This document shows positions 1-7,005 of a DNA stretch of 33,384 nt, one piece after another; the first letter of the stretch is position 1, and every line of letters begins with the position of its first letter. The DNA comes from an uncultured Spirochaetaceae bacterium (lineage in GTDB: Bacteria; Spirochaetota; Spirochaetia; Treponematales; Treponemataceae), in the NCBI GenBank assembly GCA_902772975.1, contig CACYCX010000103.1, positions 1-33,384 of the forward strand, given 5' to 3'. The position numbers and the translations under genes were made by a program. Below the pieces are notes generated by a model, which had not been told where the DNA came from, did no database searches, and worked only from the letters and a program-made list of their open reading frames with translations.

Positions 1-348
1 CAAGTTGAATGTTCCGCCGTAAATTGAACTTGAAGCTACAATGTGGCTTCCTGCCTCGCAGATATTGAAAAGCGCAAAAAAGTTTGCTGCCTGTCCTGAA
101 GAAGTAAGCATTGCCGCAGTTCCGCCTTCCAGAGCCGCGATTTTTGCCGCAACAAAATCATTTGTAGGATTCTGAAGCCTTGTATAGAAATATCCGCTTG
201 CCTCAAGGTCAAACAGCTTTCCCATATCTTCGCTTGTGTCGTATTTAAAAGTCGTAGACTGAATTATCGGAATCTGACGCGGCTCTCCGTTCTTTGGAGT
301 GTATCCGGCCTGAACGCATTTTGTGTTGATTTTAAAATCCTTTTCCAT
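1..348 (-). CDS. metY: O-acetylhomoserine sulfhydrylase, N-terminal part (runs off window start)
   Basis: The reverse strand encodes the first 116 residues of a PLP-dependent Cys/Met-metabolism enzyme and the gene continues past base 1. The enzyme family joins O-acetylhomoserine with sulfide (or methanethiol) to make homocysteine (or methionine) in the cytoplasm. Visible family signatures are YTRLQNPTND near residue 60, the LEGG block and the MLTSSGQAA cofactor-phosphate region, followed by SSIYGGTFNL. The catalytic lysine lies outside the window. The ATG is preceded by GTGAGGA, a usable ribosome site. A good sigma-70 promoter lies about 70 bp upstream. I saw no SAM riboswitch in the ~60-nt leader. 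The methionine/homocysteine role follows from the family; the exact substrate cannot be fixed from this fragment. Confidence 0.85.
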   Translation of the reverse strand, partial: MEKDFKINTKCVQAGYTPKNGEPRQIPIIQSTTFKYDTSEDMGKLFDLEASGYFYTRLQNPTNDFVAAKIAALEGGTAAMLTSSGQAANFFALFNICEAGSHIVASSSIYGGTFNL

Positions 349-417
349 TTGAATCCTCACATTTTTTCTGTCAAAAATTAAAATTTATATCGAAAAGATA
401 TCGTTTATAGTAACAGA

Positions 418-446
418 ATTGTATAATGGAAAAGGGTTTTGTTCAA
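418..446 (-). promoter_or_regulatory. sigma-70 type promoter of the metY-like gene
   Basis: On the minus strand, TTGAAC (441-446) and TACAAT (418-423) are separated by exactly 17 bp. The expected start lies near 411, giving a ~62-nt leader. That leader contains a small inverted repeat, ATATC-GAAAA-GATAT (about 388-402). Confidence 0.6.
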
Positions 447-485
447 TTATTATGAAGTTTCCCTGTTGTGGTGTTTTTCGTAAGA

Positions 486-1250
486 TTACTGCTCTTCGCT
501 CATCTTTGCCGGGGAACGGCTTATAAAATCTTCAAAGCTCTGAATTTTACTTGTAAGGAAAGCTTCATTGTGCACGCTGAAGAATTTTACAAATTTTTCC
601 TGACGCAAAACAGTCTGAAGCTTCTGAATGTTGATTGCCGAAGCCTTATCAAGCTCCATCGCCTTTTTGCGGATAATCGTTCCAAGCCGCATTGAAAATC
701 CTAAGTCGACTAAAAAAAGCCCGAACAGAGTTCCTACAGTGAACGAAAACCACGGATGTTCGATAAACCAGAGCACCAGCTCCAGGAATTTTGGAAACAG
801 AAAAAAGTAATACGCACCGGAAAGAAGCGCCCAGAAGAAAGTATATTTAGGGCAGATTATTCCCAAAAAGTTTCCCCATTCATCAGTGTAATCCCAAAGA
901 CGAATTTTCATTCCCTTAATAAAAATAATTCCCGCAATAAATTCTATACATGTCATAACGAGCGCCATAAAAATAATCATTACAACATAATGAAGAATTC
1001 CGCCGGTATCAATTTTAGTGATGAAAGTTTCAATAAAACTCATCGCAAACAAAGCCGCCGCACCAAATCCGTAAACCGGAAGCCATGGCCCTGTCAAAAA
1101 GCCAGGATTGACCCAGCATTTTTTTGGATTCTGATTCTGCGCAAAAAATTTTCTGTAGAACAATTCCAGAACCCAGCCCATTATTGAACCGACAAAAAAC
1201 AGGAACACAGTTACGACAAAAGTTTTATATTCACTAAATTTATAATCCAT
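486..1250 (-). CDS. CmpB-type putative ABC-transporter family membrane protein
   Basis: This 254-residue protein has several hydrophobic segments: about 8-30, 58-75, 85-112, 140-160 and 165-190. The N-terminal half has the family block GWVLELFYRK...NPGFLTGPWLPVYGFGA (about residues 25-65) typical of the 'putative ABC-transporter type IV' (CmpB, PF06541) proteins. The C-terminal ~60 residues are charged and probably cytoplasmic. No ATPase lies next to it, so the transporter label comes from the family name only; transport function and substrate are unknown. The ATG at 1250 has no Shine-Dalgarno sequence and sits 6 bp after a -10 hexamer, so the mRNA is probably leaderless. It is a single-gene unit, divergent from the paaK-like gene. 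Confidence 0.7.
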   Translation of the reverse strand: MDYKFSEYKTFVVTVFLFFVGSIMGWVLELFYRKFFAQNQNPKKCWVNPGFLTGPWLPVYGFGAAALFAMSFIETFITKIDTGGILHYVVMIIFMALVMTCIEFIAGIIFIKGMKIRLWDYTDEWGNFLGIICPKYTFFWALLSGAYYFFLFPKFLELVLWFIEHPWFSFTVGTLFGLFLVDLGFSMRLGTIIRKKAMELDKASAINIQKLQTVLRQEKFVKFFSVHNEAFLTSKIQSFEDFISRSPAKMSEEQ

Positions 1251-1256
1251 AAATTT

Positions 1257-1285
1257 AGGATAACGCTATACCGGTAAGAATTCAA
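1257..1285 (-). promoter_or_regulatory. Promoter of the CmpB-like gene, predicted leaderless start
   Basis: TTGAAT (1280-1285), a 17-bp spacer and TATCCT (1257-1262) lie on the minus strand. Only 6 nt separate the -10 hexamer from the ATG at 1250, so transcription should begin at or beside the start codon. Confidence 0.5.
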
Positions 1286-1325
1286 CAGATGCCATCGTAA
1301 ACATGAATATGCCTGATGTTAAAAC

Positions 1326-1354
1326 TTGACAAATCCAGCCCCAAGTGATACTAT
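1326..1354 (+). promoter_or_regulatory. Strong sigma-70 promoter of the phenylacetate-CoA ligase gene
   Basis: Consensus TTGACA (1326-1331), 17-bp spacer and TACTAT (1349-1354). The transcript would start near 1361. The ribosome site TTAGGAGATTTTCT precedes the ATG at 1384. Confidence 0.75.
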
Positions 1355-1383
1355 AAATAGAAACACAACTTAGGAGATTTTCT

Positions 1384-2628
1384 ATGAAAATGACTGAACT
1401 TCAACTTGAACAGATAAAAAATCAGATTCGCCGCGTTAAGGCAAGCGGAAATCCTTTCTATACGGAGCGCTTTAAAAATGTAAATCCTGATGACATCAAG
1501 ACTCAGGAAGACTTTGAAAATCTCGTTCCGTTTGTCACAAAGCAGGAGCTTCGCGAAGCATATCCGCTTGGACTTGCCGCCGTACCTGAAGAAGAAATCG
1601 TCCGCATTCACTCATCAAGCGGCACTACAGGCGCTCCGGTCGTAATTCCGTATACACAGAAAGACGTTGATGACTGGGCAACAATGTTTGCACGCTGCTA
1701 CGAGCTTGCCGGAATTACAAAAAAGGACCGCATCCAAATCACGCCGGGATACGGTTTGTGGACCGCGGGCATCGGTTTCCAGGCAGGATGTGAAAAATTA
1801 GGCGCAATGGCCATCCCGATGGGACCTGGCAACACAGAAAAGCAGCTTCAGATGATGCAGGACTTAGGCTCTACAGTATTATGCGCCACTTCGTCATATG
1901 CGCTTTTGATTGCAGAACAGGTAGAAGCCCGCGGCATCGGCAAAAACATTAAGCTCAAAAAAGGCGTCATCGGCTCAGAGCGCTGGGGCGAAAAAATGCG
2001 TAAGCGAATCGAATCAATTCTCGGAATCGAGCTCTACGATATTTACGGACTTACAGAATGTTACGGACCGGGAATCGGTATTAACTGCACCGAACAGTCA
2101 GAAGGCATGCACATTTTTGACGACTTTGTTTATATCGAAATCCTTGATCCGAATACGGGAAAGCCAGTTCCAGAAGGCCAGATTGGCGAAATCACGCTTA
2201 CGACCCTCGTAAAGGAAGGCGCTCCGTTAATTCGCTTCCGCACACACGACCTTGCAGCGTTCGTTCCGGGTGAATGTCCGTGCGGCAGAAAATATCCGCG
2301 CATCACTCAGATTCTGGGCCGCAGCGACGATATGGTAAAAGTTAAGGGAAACATCATCTTCCCGAGCACAATCGAAGACGTTATCAAGTCAGTTCCGGGA
2401 ACTTCAAGCGAATACCGCGCTGTTATCGAGCATGTTGACGGCAAAGACCAGATGACGCTCTTTGTTGAAGTTGAAGGCGGCACCGACAGGACAGAAGTCA
2501 ACCTTGGCATTCAGTATCAGTTCAAGCAGAAATACAACATGACGCCAAAAGTTAAAGTTGTCGGCATCGGCGAGCTTCCGCGCAGCGAAAAGAAGACAAA
2601 GCGAATCGAAGACAAGCGCTTCAACTAA
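1384..2628 (+). CDS. paaK: Phenylacetate-CoA ligase family enzyme
   Basis: This 414-residue adenylate-forming ligase activates an aryl carboxylate with ATP and CoA through an acyl-AMP intermediate in the cytoplasm. The ATP-binding loop SSSGTTGAP is at residues 77-85, the acid-binding/hinge block YGLTECYGPG near 220, and LIRFRTHDL with the Cys-rich GECPCGRKYPR at about 283-306. The PaaK C-terminal domain ends in GELPRSEKKTKRI. Length is close to the usual ~430. No other phenylacetate degradation gene (paaABCDE, paaG/Z) is nearby. In anaerobes, isolated PaaK proteins are often linked to indolepyruvate ferredoxin oxidoreductase or aryl-acid metabolism, so phenylacetate itself is only one possible substrate. 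It has its own strong promoter and is monocistronic. Confidence 0.88.
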   Translation: MKMTELQLEQIKNQIRRVKASGNPFYTERFKNVNPDDIKTQEDFENLVPFVTKQELREAYPLGLAAVPEEEIVRIHSSSGTTGAPVVIPYTQKDVDDWATMFARCYELAGITKKDRIQITPGYGLWTAGIGFQAGCEKLGAMAIPMGPGNTEKQLQMMQDLGSTVLCATSSYALLIAEQVEARGIGKNIKLKKGVIGSERWGEKMRKRIESILGIELYDIYGLTECYGPGIGINCTEQSEGMHIFDDFVYIEILDPNTGKPVPEGQIGEITLTTLVKEGAPLIRFRTHDLAAFVPGECPCGRKYPRITQILGRSDDMVKVKGNIIFPSTIEDVIKSVPGTSSEYRAVIEHVDGKDQMTLFVEVEGGTDRTEVNLGIQYQFKQKYNMTPKVKVVGIGELPRSEKKTKRIEDKRFN

Positions 2629-2642
2629 CCGCGTGCACGCGG
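2629..2642. repeat. Perfect 14-bp palindrome directly after the paaK stop codon
   Basis: CCGCGTGCACGCGG begins at the base after the TAA stop. It would fold as CCGCG-TGCA-CGCGG. There is no T-run behind it, so it is not a classical intrinsic terminator. It may protect the 3' end or stop transcription with Rho. Confidence 0.5.
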
Positions 2643-2672
2643 TGAGCGGCAGTGTAAAGATGAATTTTATAA

Positions 2673-3428
2673 TTAAAATCCTGTGATAATTTTTACGAGA
2701 AGCAGGATTAAAACAAATATAATTATTGGTTTTACTATCTTAGGGTCATGGGTAAGTACAAGCCCGGACCCCAGATAGCTTCCCAGCATATTGCTCAAGG
2801 CCGCTGCCGCTCCAAGCGTAAAAATTACATGACCGTGCATCAGGTAAACTGCCAGCGCCGCAATGTTTGTCGAAAAATTTATAACCTTCGTGTGAGCGTT
2901 TGCCTGCCTTACATTCATCCTGGCAAAAACAGTAAAAGCGATTATCAAAAAAGTTCCTGTTCCCGGACCGTAAAGACCGTCATACATCCCTATAATAAGC
3001 GCAGACATCATTACAATCAAAAAGGCTTTTTTCGTGCACTTAAATTCAATGTTTTCGTTCATCTTAAAAATGCGCTTGTTCAAGACGCAAAACGCCGCCA
3101 CAGGCAGTACCACAACTAAAAGTGATTTTAAAATGCTTTCTGACACAAAAAGCGAAAGCCTTGCGCCTATTGCAGAGCCCGCAAATCCAAAAAACACAGA
3201 CGGAATAGCAAGCCCTACGATAACAAGCCCGCTTTTTATATACCGGAATGTCGCAAGTCCCGTTCCAAATGCAGACGAAAATTTATTTGTTCCGATTGCC
3301 GTATGTATCGGAAGCCCCGCCAACAGATATGCCGGCAGCGAAATCAATCCACCGCCCCCCGCAATCGAATCCACAAATCCCGCCATAAACAGCATCGGAC
3401 ACACAATTACAAAACTCATTAACGACAT
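2673..3428 (-). CDS. TSUP (TauE/SafE) family sulfite/anion exporter-like membrane protein
   Basis: The 251-residue, very hydrophobic protein has about 7-8 membrane segments. The N-terminal signature GFVDSIAGGGGLISLPAYLL (about residues 17-36), then TAIGTNKFSSAFGT, is diagnostic of the TSUP/TauE-SafE (UPF0721) family. A second half-repeat, GMYDGLYGPGTGTFL, lies near residue 148. Family members export sulfite, sulfoacetate or other small organosulfur anions; the substrate here is unknown. A TATAAT lies about 20-25 bp upstream of the ATG, so it can be transcribed separately from the radical SAM gene 69 bp upstream. Confidence 0.85.
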   Translation of the reverse strand: MSLMSFVIVCPMLFMAGFVDSIAGGGGLISLPAYLLAGLPIHTAIGTNKFSSAFGTGLATFRYIKSGLVIVGLAIPSVFFGFAGSAIGARLSLFVSESILKSLLVVVLPVAAFCVLNKRIFKMNENIEFKCTKKAFLIVMMSALIIGMYDGLYGPGTGTFLIIAFTVFARMNVRQANAHTKVINFSTNIAALAVYLMHGHVIFTLGAAAALSNMLGSYLGSGLVLTHDPKIVKPIIIFVLILLLVKIITGF

Positions 3429-3497
3429 GATTATTCCAATTGGGTCGCATTATAACACATTTTGTTTCTATGTTACAGATTTTTTATTACTGATTTT

Positions 3498-4376
3498 TTA
3501 AAACAATTCCTGCTGATATGCCGCATCGTGTTCGCTTTCAGGAAATTTATTCATCCAGTCAAAAATATTTTCTGCTCCGAGCATGATGTTATTTTTGCGG
3601 CACAAATTTGAAAGATAAGCCATCAGCTCGCGTTCATCCGGACTTGAAACCATATAGCTGTTCCCGAATGACTTTATGTACCGCTCTTTTAAGTTAGGGA
3701 AATTCCTGTCCAATGCAGAATAATAATATTCGCGGTTTCCTTCACGCAATGTAACGCCCATTCCAAAGCACAATATCGCGCTCACTCCGGCTCGCACGCA
3801 ATAATCGACAATACCGGCGATATTTTCCTTTGTGTCATTAATATACGGCAATAGCGGCGTAAACCAGACAACAGTCTCAATTCCTTCATCGCGGCATGCT
3901 TTTAATGCATCGAAGCGGCGGCTTGTAGGACACACGCCCGGTTCCAAAATCTTCGACAGCGCGTCGTCATAAGTGGTAAGCGTCATCTGGACAATTGCCC
4001 TTGTCTTTTTGCCTATCCTCGACAGGATATCAATATCGCGCAAAACCAAATCGGATTTTGTAAGAACCGCCGCGCCAAAGTTATATTTTTCAATTACCTC
4101 AAGACAATGCCGCGTAATGCAAAGTTCTTTTTCTGCCGGAATATACGGATCGCCCATAGAACCGGTTCCAATCATGCATCGCTTCCGTTTTTTGCGCAGG
4201 GCTTCTTCCAGCAATTCAGGCGCGTTCTGCTTTACTTCAATGTCTTCAAATTCGTGCGCAAACTGGTAACACTTGCTTCGTGAATCGCAGTAAATGCAAC
4301 CGTGCGAGCAGCCGCGGTAAATGTTTATTCCATGCTTGTTTAATATCGATTTTGCGTTTACAAAATGCATGGACAT
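3498..4376 (-). CDS. SPL-family radical SAM protein
   Basis: This 292-residue protein has the radical SAM motif CX3CX2C (C23, C27, C30 in YRGCSHGCIYCDSRS), which binds the 4Fe-4S cluster that cleaves S-adenosylmethionine. The following MIGTGSMGDPYIPAEKEL and VLTKSDLVLRDIDIL blocks match the COG1533 / spore-photoproduct-lyase-like (SplB, Rv2578c-type) group. Classical SPL repairs a thymine dimer, but most COG1533 members in non-sporulating bacteria have no known reaction, so DNA repair is only a family-based possibility. It starts 2 bp after the ClbS-like stop, so the two are cotranscribed. It is the last gene of the WYL-linked cassette. Confidence 0.85.
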   Translation of the reverse strand: MSMHFVNAKSILNKHGINIYRGCSHGCIYCDSRSKCYQFAHEFEDIEVKQNAPELLEEALRKKRKRCMIGTGSMGDPYIPAEKELCITRHCLEVIEKYNFGAAVLTKSDLVLRDIDILSRIGKKTRAIVQMTLTTYDDALSKILEPGVCPTSRRFDALKACRDEGIETVVWFTPLLPYINDTKENIAGIVDYCVRAGVSAILCFGMGVTLREGNREYYYSALDRNFPNLKERYIKSFGNSYMVSSPDERELMAYLSNLCRKNNIMLGAENIFDWMNKFPESEHDAAYQQELF

Positions 4377-4378
4377 TC

Positions 4379-4942
4379 CTACTTTTTATTTTGAGAAGCA
4401 ATTCTTTTTTTGTGAGCCTTAAGCTTTTTAAGCGCCCAGTCATAGTGGCTTGAAGTATTGCTTATAAAAAATGAACCCAACGCGGCGTTTCCAACCCAGA
4501 CAAAATATTTTTTTGTAAAAAGCTCCTCGTCAGAAAATCTTTCGATAAGCGCCATTACTTTATTGTGAGACGCCTCAAGCTTTTTGAGTGCCGCCTTTTC
4601 AGTTATATCCTGATTGCGGTTCCAGAACATCATGTTCATCGCGCCGTATGTCTTCCAGGAATAATCAGGCGGCAAAAATGCGATGCTGCTTTTTTTATCC
4701 TGAACATGCGCATTGTTTGTGACAAAGCCAATCATAAGCTGGTGCCATTCATACAAATGCATTATTACATCACGAACATTTTTATCGCGTCCCCAATGCG
4801 CTTCTTTTTTCCCGGCGTCTCCCGAAAAATCAAACGGAGTGTTCCGTTCCTCGTCGCTCAATCCTGAAATCGCTTCAATCAGTTTTGCGTAGTTTTCATT
4901 CGCAGCTTTTAAAAGCCCCTCTTTGTTCTGTGGTCTCGGCAT
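4379..4942 (-). CDS. ClbS/DfsB family (DUF1706) four-helix-bundle protein
   Basis: The 187-residue protein begins MPRPQNKEGLLKAANENY, the usual ClbS/DfsB opening. It continues with the helix VRDVIMHLYEWHQLMIGF (His-containing, DinB-like fold), FLPPDYSWKTYGAMN and a final SHYDWALKKLK helix. The best-studied relative, ClbS of the colibactin cluster, hydrolyses the cyclopropane warhead of colibactin and protects the producer's DNA. No colibactin-like pathway is visible here, so a general detoxification or DNA-protection role is inferred. A strong AAGGAGGT site fixes the ATG at 4942, which lies inside the SAP gene and gives a 47-bp overlap. It is cotranscribed with the radical SAM gene. Confidence 0.85.
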   Translation of the reverse strand: MPRPQNKEGLLKAANENYAKLIEAISGLSDEERNTPFDFSGDAGKKEAHWGRDKNVRDVIMHLYEWHQLMIGFVTNNAHVQDKKSSIAFLPPDYSWKTYGAMNMMFWNRNQDITEKAALKKLEASHNKVMALIERFSDEELFTKKYFVWVGNAALGSFFISNTSSHYDWALKKLKAHKKRIASQNKK

Positions 4943-5588
4943 AATACCTCCTTATAAAAAGTTCATGTGAATATACTTTCGGCATATCCGATTCACGCAC
5001 GATTTTCCATAACGCGGCGGCAGCCTTAAGCCTTTCCGAAAAAATTGCGGTTGCCTGGTCGGCACAAAAATCCTTTACGAACTTATTCCATTGTAACGCG
5101 GATTTATCATATTTTGCATATATTTTTTTTCCGTAATAAACATCAAGCAAATCTCCAAGCGTAAAGTTTGTGTCACCGCTTTCCTTTACTTTTTTGACAG
5201 TCGCAACCATATCAGCATTGAACTTGAACTTCTGGATTCCCGTCTGACTTGCAAAAAACTCCCGGAAGCGGTTTCCAAAAGTAAAGCCGCATTCTATAAG
5301 CCCGGTCTTTAGACTCAATTCACAAACCGATTTTCCTTTCGTTGATTTTTTGCATGATGCTGAAAATTCTTTGCAGAATGCCGCCTCTTTTTTACCATGC
5401 TGCTTTATTTGAGGCAAAATCTTTTCGCCTGCAAAATAAGATTTTATCACACCGTTCAGCTCAATCTTTCCGCCATCAGATTTAAGACCGAGCGACCGGC
5501 AGATTTTTATAAGTTCCTCGCGATACCAGTAATATTTTGAGAATTCTTCAAAAGTCTTTATCGAACAAAACTCCGGCCGCTTTCCCAT
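4896..5588 (-). CDS. SAP-domain / DUF6434-type putative DNA-binding protein
   Basis: This protein of about 230 residues opens with RPEFCSIKTFEEFSKYYWYREELIKICRSLGLKSDGGKIELNGVI-type sequence, a SAP-like helix-extension-helix (a fold known for DNA binding). It ends with a DUF6434-like block: TLGDLLDVYY...LQWNKFVKDFCADQ...AAALWKIVRES. No catalytic motif is visible. I place the start at ATG 5588 because related proteins begin just before RPEF. A TTG at 5594 would overlap the DUF3781 stop as TTGA and is also possible; GGGGCGG lies upstream of both. The 3' end overlaps the ClbS-like gene by 47 bp. Molecular role unknown. Confidence 0.7.
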   Translation of the reverse strand: MGKRPEFCSIKTFEEFSKYYWYREELIKICRSLGLKSDGGKIELNGVIKSYFAGEKILPQIKQHGKKEAAFCKEFSASCKKSTKGKSVCELSLKTGLIECGFTFGNRFREFFASQTGIQKFKFNADMVATVKKVKESGDTNFTLGDLLDVYYGKKIYAKYDKSALQWNKFVKDFCADQATAIFSERLKAAAALWKIVRESDMPKVYSHELFIRRYYAETTEQRGAFKSCE

Positions 5589-5590
5589 AT

Positions 5591-5911
5591 TCAAATCCGC
5601 CCCTGCATTTTGTGCGCCGTTATTATCGTATAGCTGTATGAATTAACCGTGATTCTGATTCCTTCAATCTCACAGTACCAGTTTTTTCCCTGCCTGTAGA
5701 TATTGCAGAGCGGGGAAAGAATTTTCTGCCTGCAGAATTCAACCGGGTCAGAATCTGGCGCAGTCTTATCAAGCCCTAGATTCCGTCTGATTCTGCCGGC
5801 TCCCATTTCGGTCGTGTGGATTTTTGCTATGCTGTCCAAAAGATTTTTTTTGTCTTCAGTCTTTCGCGGAAGATAAAAATCCTTGTATTCTTTCTTAAAA
5901 TCAAACGGCAT
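5591..5911 (-). CDS. DUF3781 family protein, first gene of WYL-linked cassette
   Basis: This 106-residue protein has the DUF3781 core: IAKIHTTEMGAGRIRRNLGL, then VEFCRQKI, and the C-terminal KNWYCEIEGIRITVNSYSYTIITAHK. No enzyme motif is evident and the family has no known function to my knowledge. An in-frame start at 5935 exists, but GGAGAGG sits 5-6 bp before the ATG at 5911, so I take 5911. Its stop lies 2 bp before the ATG of the SAP gene. Upstream are a 24-bp inverted repeat matching the WYL-regulator promoter site and a possible promoter, TTGTCA-17-TGTACT. Confidence 0.75.
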   Translation of the reverse strand: MPFDFKKEYKDFYLPRKTEDKKNLLDSIAKIHTTEMGAGRIRRNLGLDKTAPDSDPVEFCRQKILSPLCNIYRQGKNWYCEIEGIRITVNSYSYTIITAHKMQGRI

Positions 5912-5971
5912 GTTACACCTCTCCATAAACTGCATAAATCAAATAAATTGTAAGTACAATGTAACATACTA

Positions 5972-5995
5972 AATATGACAATAGCGTGTCATATT
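5972..5995. promoter_or_regulatory. Operator copy 1: inverted repeat upstream of the DUF3781 cassette
   Basis: AATATGACA, a 6-bp spacer, then TGTCATATT: perfect 9-bp arms. It lies 11 bp past the regulator stop and about 60 bp before the cassette start. A TTGTCA usable as a -35 hexamer on the minus strand is formed by one arm, so a bound protein would contact the promoter. It has the same arms and spacing as the site at 6984-7005. Confidence 0.7.
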
Positions 5996-6006
5996 AAAAA
6001 AGAAAA

Positions 6007-6963
6007 TTATTTATACATCTTAACAACGCTTTTTGCCAGTAAAAGCACTTTATCCCTAACCGCTTTCGGTGAAATGATTTTTATATCCGGCCCGAACGCA
6101 AGAAGCATTTCGTAAATCCAGCCAATATCGGGAACGGTAAAAGATGCTGTAACGCTTCCGTCTTTTTTGGGAATCACTTGTGAGCAAATAAATGTATCCA
6201 ATAAATATGATATTTTTGATGATGCAACTTTTGCCTTGATTTGTATAAGTGGTGTTTTGTACTTTTGCGCTGCCTGTAATTTTTCCGCTTCTTCGAATTT
6301 AGCCGCATCTTTTGTAACAGTCACCGCCCGGCCAGTCGCAACAACATTCCGCATTCTGCTGATTTTAAAAAAACGTCCTGATTTGCGCTCAGTGCACCAG
6401 CCGAATAAATACCATGCCTGACCTTTATAAACGAGCTTCCACGGATGAACGATGCGCTTTTCAATAATTCCGCTGCCCGAAAAATAATCGAATCGAACCT
6501 GCTTCTTTTTCAATATGCAGTCGCGCAAAGTCCCAAAGAGCTCGCTAACATTCTTTCCCTCCGGGCTCCATGGCGAAAAATCAACTTCAAGCCAGTCCGC
6601 ATCACTTGCAACAAGGCGGGAAAGCTTTTCCGCTGCCTTAAGATTTGCACCAGACAAGCCGGTTAGTCCCGCGATTCCAGCCTTATTTCCGCTTAAAGAA
6701 TTCAGCGCCTTTACGCTCGAAACTACAGCAAGCTTTTCTTCTTCCGACAAAACAGTTTTGTCCAGCGAATAATTTTCGGAAATGGCAATCCCGCCTCCAC
6801 GGCCTTTTAGCGAGTAGACTGGGACCCCCGAAACAGAAAGCGCGTCAATCCAGCGGTATATCGTGCGCGTTGACACTCCGAACCACTTTGCCATTTCTGC
6901 GGCTGTCACCTGTTTTTTATCGATTAGAATATAAACGAATTCAAAAAGCTGATCGATTTGCAT
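6007..6963 (-). CDS. YafY-type HTH + WYL domain transcriptional regulator
   Basis: The 318-residue protein has an N-terminal winged HTH (about residues 1-60; MAKWFGVSTRTIYRWIDALS is the recognition region) and a WYL domain (about 130-230, with W184-Y185-L186 in QAWYLFGWC). It ends with a WCX-like C-terminal part. WYL proteins sense ligands; characterised members such as PafBC and DriD respond to single-stranded DNA during DNA damage. The gene sits between two identical inverted repeats, one in its own promoter and one in front of the DUF3781-SAP-ClbS-radical SAM genes. It therefore probably regulates itself and that cassette. The ATG has no Shine-Dalgarno sequence and lies 6 bp after TATAAT, suggesting a leaderless mRNA. 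Confidence 0.88.
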   Translation of the reverse strand: MQIDQLFEFVYILIDKKQVTAAEMAKWFGVSTRTIYRWIDALSVSGVPVYSLKGRGGGIAISENYSLDKTVLSEEEKLAVVSSVKALNSLSGNKAGIAGLTGLSGANLKAAEKLSRLVASDADWLEVDFSPWSPEGKNVSELFGTLRDCILKKKQVRFDYFSGSGIIEKRIVHPWKLVYKGQAWYLFGWCTERKSGRFFKISRMRNVVATGRAVTVTKDAAKFEEAEKLQAAQKYKTPLIQIKAKVASSKISYLLDTFICSQVIPKKDGSVTASFTVPDIGWIYEMLLAFGPDIKIISPKAVRDKVLLLAKSVVKMYK

Positions 6964-6969
6964 GAATAA

Positions 6970-6997
6970 ATTATATCACAAATATATGACAACACAA
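6970..6997 (-). promoter_or_regulatory. Promoter of the WYL regulator (leaderless)
   Basis: A consensus TATAAT (6970-6975) on the minus strand is followed by 6 nt and the ATG at 6963. A weak -35, TTGTGT (6992-6997), lies 16 bp upstream and is exactly the 6-bp spacer of the operator at 6984-7005. Confidence 0.55.
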
Positions 6998-7005
6998 TGT
7001 CATAT
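6984..7005. promoter_or_regulatory. Operator copy 2: inverted repeat over the WYL-regulator -35 region
   Basis: ATATGACA-ACACAA-TGTCATAT, 8-bp perfect arms and 6-bp spacer. It covers the -35 position of the regulator promoter and runs into the last codons of hrpB (stop at 7000-7002). It shares arms and geometry with copy 1. Confidence 0.7.

Noticed and set aside
349-411. SAM or other riboswitch before the metY-like gene
   Set aside because: The leader is about 60 nt with only one short hairpin, too small for a known SAM riboswitch.
2629-2642. Palindrome after paaK as a Rho-independent terminator
   Set aside because: GC-rich hairpin but no T-run follows on either strand.
5972-5995. Inverted repeat as the transcription terminator of the WYL regulator
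   Set aside because: No T-run, and the same sequence recurs at the regulator's promoter where a terminator would make no sense.
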